Positions 4,988-7,337 of a stretch of 7,337 bases of DNA are shown in pieces. The DNA is from Actinomycetota bacterium (lineage in GTDB: Bacteria > Actinomycetota > Thermoleophilia > Solirubrobacterales > Solirubrobacteraceae): positions 1 to 7,337 of the forward strand of contig WLNG01000067.1 in NCBI GenBank assembly GCA_009699915.1, written 5' to 3'. The translations under genes and the position numbers were made by a program. The first letter of the stretch is position 1, and the number at the start of each line of letters is the position of its first letter. A model generated the notes under the pieces. It was not told where the DNA came from. It saw only the letters and a list, made by a program, of their open reading frames with translations, and did not search any database.

Positions 4988-6698
4988 CGCCGTAGCGATT
5001 GGTGATCGGCATCCGGCGGTCGCGCCCGAAGGCTCGGCTCGTGACCTTGATTCCGGGCGGCTGCTGGCGGCGCTTGTATTCCGCCAGATCAACGAGTCGG
5101 ATGATCCGATCGACGGTCGCGGCGTCGAACCCGCGCGCGACCAGCTGCTCGCGCCCGAGGTCCTCCTCGACGTATCCCTCCAGAATCCCGTCGAGAATCT
5201 CGTACGGGGGCAGCGAATCCTCGTCGCGCTGATCCGGGCGTAGCTCTGCCGACGGGGGACGATCGATGATCGAGTGGGGGATGGGGCGATCCTCGCGCGC
5301 GTTGCGGTGCTCAGCGAGCGTGTAGACGAGCGTCTTCGGGACATCCTTGATCACCGCGAGGCCTCCGGCGCTGTCGCCGTAGAGCGTCGAGTATCCGACG
5401 GCCATCTCGGACTTGTTTCCCGTTGTCAGGACGAGCCATCCGAACTTGTTCGACAGCGCCATCAGCAGGTTGCCGCGAATGCGTGACTGGAGGTTCTCCT
5501 CGGTCAGGTCTGCGTCACGGCCGGCGAAGTGGGGCGCAAGCATCGCGTCGTAGAGCTCCGCAGCCTGCGCGATCGGGATATCGAGGAGCGGGACCGTGAG
5601 ACCCTGGGCGAGCAGGCCGGCGTCGCCGTACGTTCCCTCAGAGGTGTAGCGGGAAGGCATCGTCACGCAGGTCACATGCTCCGGGCCAAGCGCGTCGACT
5701 GCGATGCATGCCACAACAGCCGAATCGATCCCACCCGAGAGCCCCAGCACGGCGTGCTCGAAGCCATTCTTGTGGGCGTAGTCGCGCGTTCCCAGGACGA
5801 GCGCGTTCCAGACCTCCGCCACCGGGTCCAGCACCGGCGCGATCGCCGCCGGTGCGGTGTCCGCGTCGGCGATCCGGGCCCCACTGGCAAGCCGGGGGAG
5901 ACGATCGACTGCGGGCTCATCGCCGTCGGCTGCCGGGCGCGTCCGCGTGTCGCGCAGCCGCGCGGCGGCCGCCGCCTGCGTATCGACGTCACAGAGGAGC
6001 AGCGACTCCTCGAACTGCGGTGCCCTTGCGAGCACCGTTCCTTCGTGGTCTACGACGAAGGAATGCCCGTCGAAGAGCAGTTCGTCCTGCCCGCCGACAA
6101 GTCCGCAGAAAGCGATCGCGCAGAGCCCGTCGCGTGCGCGCTGGCCGATCATCCGCTCGCGTTCGGTGCCCTTTCCTGACTGGAACGGTGACGCGGACAG
6201 GTTCACGATCAACTGCGCGCCCGCAGACGCCTCTGCGCTCGCCGGTGGGCCCGAGATCCAGATGTCCTCGCAGATCGTGATGCCGATCGTCACCCCGTCG
6301 ATGTCGACGATTGCGCCGCTGCGCCCGCTGCGGAAGTAGCGATGTTCATCGAACACGCCGTAGTTGGGCAGGCGATTCTTGCGGTAGACGCCATGCAGCC
6401 GTCCATCGGCGAGCACTGCTGCGGCATTGTGGACATCGCGGTCTCGCTCTGGGTAGCCGACCATCGCCACGATCCCGCTGGTCGCCCGCGCCAGGCGCGA
6501 AATGGCTGCTTCTGCATCTTCGAGCAGATGCTCTTTGAGCAGGAGATCCTCTGGCGGATAGCCGGTGAGGGCAAGCTCCGGAAAGACGACGAGCGCCGCG
6601 CCCAGCTCACGAGCCCGTGCGATGTCGCGGCTGATGCGCGCCTCGTTCGCCGGAATGTCGCCGACGGTCGCGTTGATCTGGGCGAGTGCGATCCGCAT
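4983..6698 (-). CDS. nadE: Glutamine-dependent NAD+ synthetase
   Basis: This cytoplasmic enzyme carries out the last step of NAD biosynthesis: deamido-NAD+ is adenylated with ATP and amidated with ammonia taken from glutamine. The protein has 571 residues in two domains. The N-terminal nitrilase-type glutaminase domain (1 to about 245) has the triad E41 (VVFPELALTGYPPED), K107 (YRKNRLPNYGVFDE) and C143 (ITICEDIW). The C-terminal synthetase domain (about 285-571) has the ATP-pyrophosphatase loop SGGIDS (321-326). It also has the conserved TTGNKSEMAVGYSTLYGD (425-442) and GGLAVIKDVPKTLVY. A long acidic and Pro/Ala linker (250-285) joins them. The two-domain form uses glutamine, unlike the short ammonia-dependent NadE. 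ATG at 6698 was chosen because the protein then begins MRIALAQINATVGD, the usual N-terminus; a start at 6740 would add 14 atypical residues. It lacks a clear ribosome binding site. Confidence 0.95.
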   Translation of the reverse strand: MRIALAQINATVGDIPANEARISRDIARARELGAALVVFPELALTGYPPEDLLLKEHLLEDAEAAISRLARATSGIVAMVGYPERDRDVHNAAAVLADGRLHGVYRKNRLPNYGVFDEHRYFRSGRSGAIVDIDGVTIGITICEDIWISGPPASAEASAGAQLIVNLSASPFQSGKGTERERMIGQRARDGLCAIAFCGLVGGQDELLFDGHSFVVDHEGTVLARAPQFEESLLLCDVDTQAAAAARLRDTRTRPAADGDEPAVDRLPRLASGARIADADTAPAAIAPVLDPVAEVWNALVLGTRDYAHKNGFEHAVLGLSGGIDSAVVACIAVDALGPEHVTCVTMPSRYTSEGTYGDAGLLAQGLTVPLLDIPIAQAAELYDAMLAPHFAGRDADLTEENLQSRIRGNLLMALSNKFGWLVLTTGNKSEMAVGYSTLYGDSAGGLAVIKDVPKTLVYTLAEHRNAREDRPIPHSIIDRPPSAELRPDQRDEDSLPPYEILDGILEGYVEEDLGREQLVARGFDAATVDRIIRLVDLAEYKRRQQPPGIKVTSRAFGRDRRMPITNRYGG

Positions 6699-6708
6699 CC
6701 GAGTGCGC

Positions 6709-6735
6709 AGTATGCCCTGCGCGCGCCTCAGGCAA
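6709..6735 (-). promoter_or_regulatory. Possible nadE promoter giving a near-leaderless mRNA
   Basis: Read on the - strand, CATACT (6709-6714) resembles a -10 box and TTGCCT (6730-6735) a -35 box, with a short 15-bp spacer. The -10 box ends 10 nt before the nadE ATG, so the leader would be only a few bases. This would agree with the missing ribosome binding site and with the common use of leaderless mRNAs in actinobacteria. The spacer is suboptimal and the call is weak. Confidence 0.3.
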
Positions 6736-6740
6736 GGCAT

Positions 6741-6789
6741 ACAAACCTTCCACAGAAGTCTTTACAACCTTCAACAACGTGTGTAAGGT
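6741..6789 (+). promoter_or_regulatory. Promoter of the ECF sigma gene with repeated CCTT elements
   Basis: TTTACA (6761-6766) and TAAGGT (6784-6789) are 17 bp apart and form a good sigma-70-type promoter. The start would be near 6796, about 30 nt before ATG 6828. Direct repeats ACAAACCTTC (6741-6750) and TACAACCTTC (6764-6773), 23 bp apart, flank and overlap the -35 box. ACCTT (6767-6771) and AAGGT (6785-6789) form an inverted repeat over the spacer and -10. These could be regulator binding sites. The region is clearly A/T-richer than the genes around it. Confidence 0.6.
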
Positions 6790-6827
6790 GGAGACGTCGG
6801 ACCGTTCAACCTCGATCGGAGCAGACG

Positions 6828-7337
6828 ATGAACCTCAGCGACCCAGGCACCTTCTCTCGCGTTTATGAGCAGCATTCTCGCGCCGTCTACGGCGCGGCTC
6901 TGCGCATCCTGGGGAACAGCACCCAGGCCCAAGACGTCGTCCAGGACGTCTTCCTGAGGGTCTGGAGGCGCCCCGAGGCGTTCGATGACCGCAGAGGCGA
7001 ACTCGGGAGCTACCTGCGGCTGATGGCGCGCAGCCGCGCGCTCGATCTCTGGCGTGAGGGACAGGCTGCCGGGAGGGCCTCCGATCGGCTCAAGGTCGTT
7101 GTCTCCGCAGAGCAGACGCGCCCGCAGGAGAGCCCGCCGGCGATGACCGAGCGCCGCGAGCGTCTTCGCACGATCGAGGATGCGCTGCGCACGCTCCCCG
7201 AGGCACAGCGCGAAGCTGTCCTGCTTGCGTATTGGGGCGACATGACCGCCGACGAGATCGCACGGCGTTCGGACGTGCCGCTCGGGACCGCCAAGAGCCG
7301 GATCCGACTCGGGCTCACTCGGCTGCGTGAGGAGCAC
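6828..7337 (+). CDS. ECF-type RNA polymerase sigma factor (3' end outside window)
   Basis: This is a group 4 (extracytoplasmic function) sigma factor, which directs RNA polymerase to a special set of promoters. 170 codons are visible, without a stop. Region 2 (about 11-75) has the typical pattern VYEQHSRAVYGAALRILGN, then AQDVVQDVFLRVWRRPEAFD and GSYLRLMARSRALDLWR. A variable linker (about 80-112) follows. Region 4 (about 115-168) has LRTLPEAQREAVLLAYWGDM, then TADEIARRSDVPLGTAKSRIRLGLTRLRE, a clear -35-binding helix-turn-helix. The protein probably ends within a few residues of the window edge. ATG at 6828 has GGAG at 6818-6821, 6 nt upstream, and a promoter ends at 6789. The general look is of the SigK/SigL-like ECF type, whose anti-sigma gene usually follows directly; that position lies outside the window. 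The subgroup is not decided. Confidence 0.92.
   Translation, partial: MNLSDPGTFSRVYEQHSRAVYGAALRILGNSTQAQDVVQDVFLRVWRRPEAFDDRRGELGSYLRLMARSRALDLWREGQAAGRASDRLKVVVSAEQTRPQESPPAMTERRERLRTIEDALRTLPEAQREAVLLAYWGDMTADEIARRSDVPLGTAKSRIRLGLTRLREEH

Noticed and set aside
5529..6179. 216-codon + strand open frame opposite nadE
   Set aside because: nadE has complete catalytic motifs on the other strand; this frame is Arg-rich with no known domain.
6699..6740. 14-residue N-terminal extension of NadE
   Set aside because: The extra residues are atypical. The usual NAD synthetase N-terminus starts at the internal Met encoded at 6698, and the putative -10 element lies in this segment.
1..7337. CRISPR arrays, insertion sequences, tRNA or rRNA genes, riboswitches
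   Set aside because: No regularly spaced repeats, transposase motifs, tRNA-like stem-loops, rRNA sequence or long structured leaders were seen; intergenic spaces are all under about 130 bp.

Overview
This window is an ordinary-looking, gene-dense stretch of a high-GC bacterial chromosome, most likely an actinobacterium from a deep branch such as the Thermoleophilia (Solirubrobacterales-type) or Rubrobacteria. The support is the codon use, the frequent GTG starts, a GarA-type FHA protein next to an FtsR/Rv1828-type MerR regulator, and a short single-motif RsiG-like protein. Single-motif RsiG is known from basal unicellular actinobacteria. The class-level placement is inference. I see no mobile elements, CRISPR arrays, rRNA or tRNA genes.

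Layout. Bases 2-358 hold the C-terminus of prolyl-tRNA synthetase (proS), followed 7 nt later by a CDP-alcohol phosphatidyltransferase (pgsA-like, 366-998). A promoter at 1001-1028, with a 15-bp perfect palindrome over its -35 box, then starts a tight + strand cluster. This cluster contains an RsiG-like c-di-GMP-responsive anti-sigma candidate (1067-1333), a zinc-ribbon plus FHA protein resembling GarA (1344-1817), an FtsR-like MerR regulator (1814-2581), adenine phosphoribosyltransferase apt (2578-3120) and an SRPBCC-fold protein (3124-3570). Spacings are 10 nt, -4 nt (ATGA), -4 nt (GTGA) and 3 nt, so co-transcription and translational coupling are very likely.

A convergent gene follows on the - strand (3573-4514): a single-pass membrane protein with a sigma-region-4-like helix-turn-helix inside and an RskA-like domain outside. 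Divergent from it is a PaaI-type hotdog thioesterase (4549-4974). That gene converges with the large glutamine-hydrolysing NAD+ synthetase nadE (4983-6698, - strand). Divergent from nadE is an ECF sigma factor gene (6828-7337, cut by the window end), with a good promoter at 6761-6789.

How the genes may work together. The pgsA/rsiG/garA/ftsR part combines envelope lipid synthesis, a c-di-GMP-type anti-sigma switch, a probable Ser/Thr-kinase phospho-switch and a cell-division-type MerR regulator. It resembles the mycobacterial pgsA2...garA-Rv1828 neighbourhood with an rsiG-like gene added. This is the most interesting part of the window. It looks like a new arrangement of known families, not a wholly unknown system.
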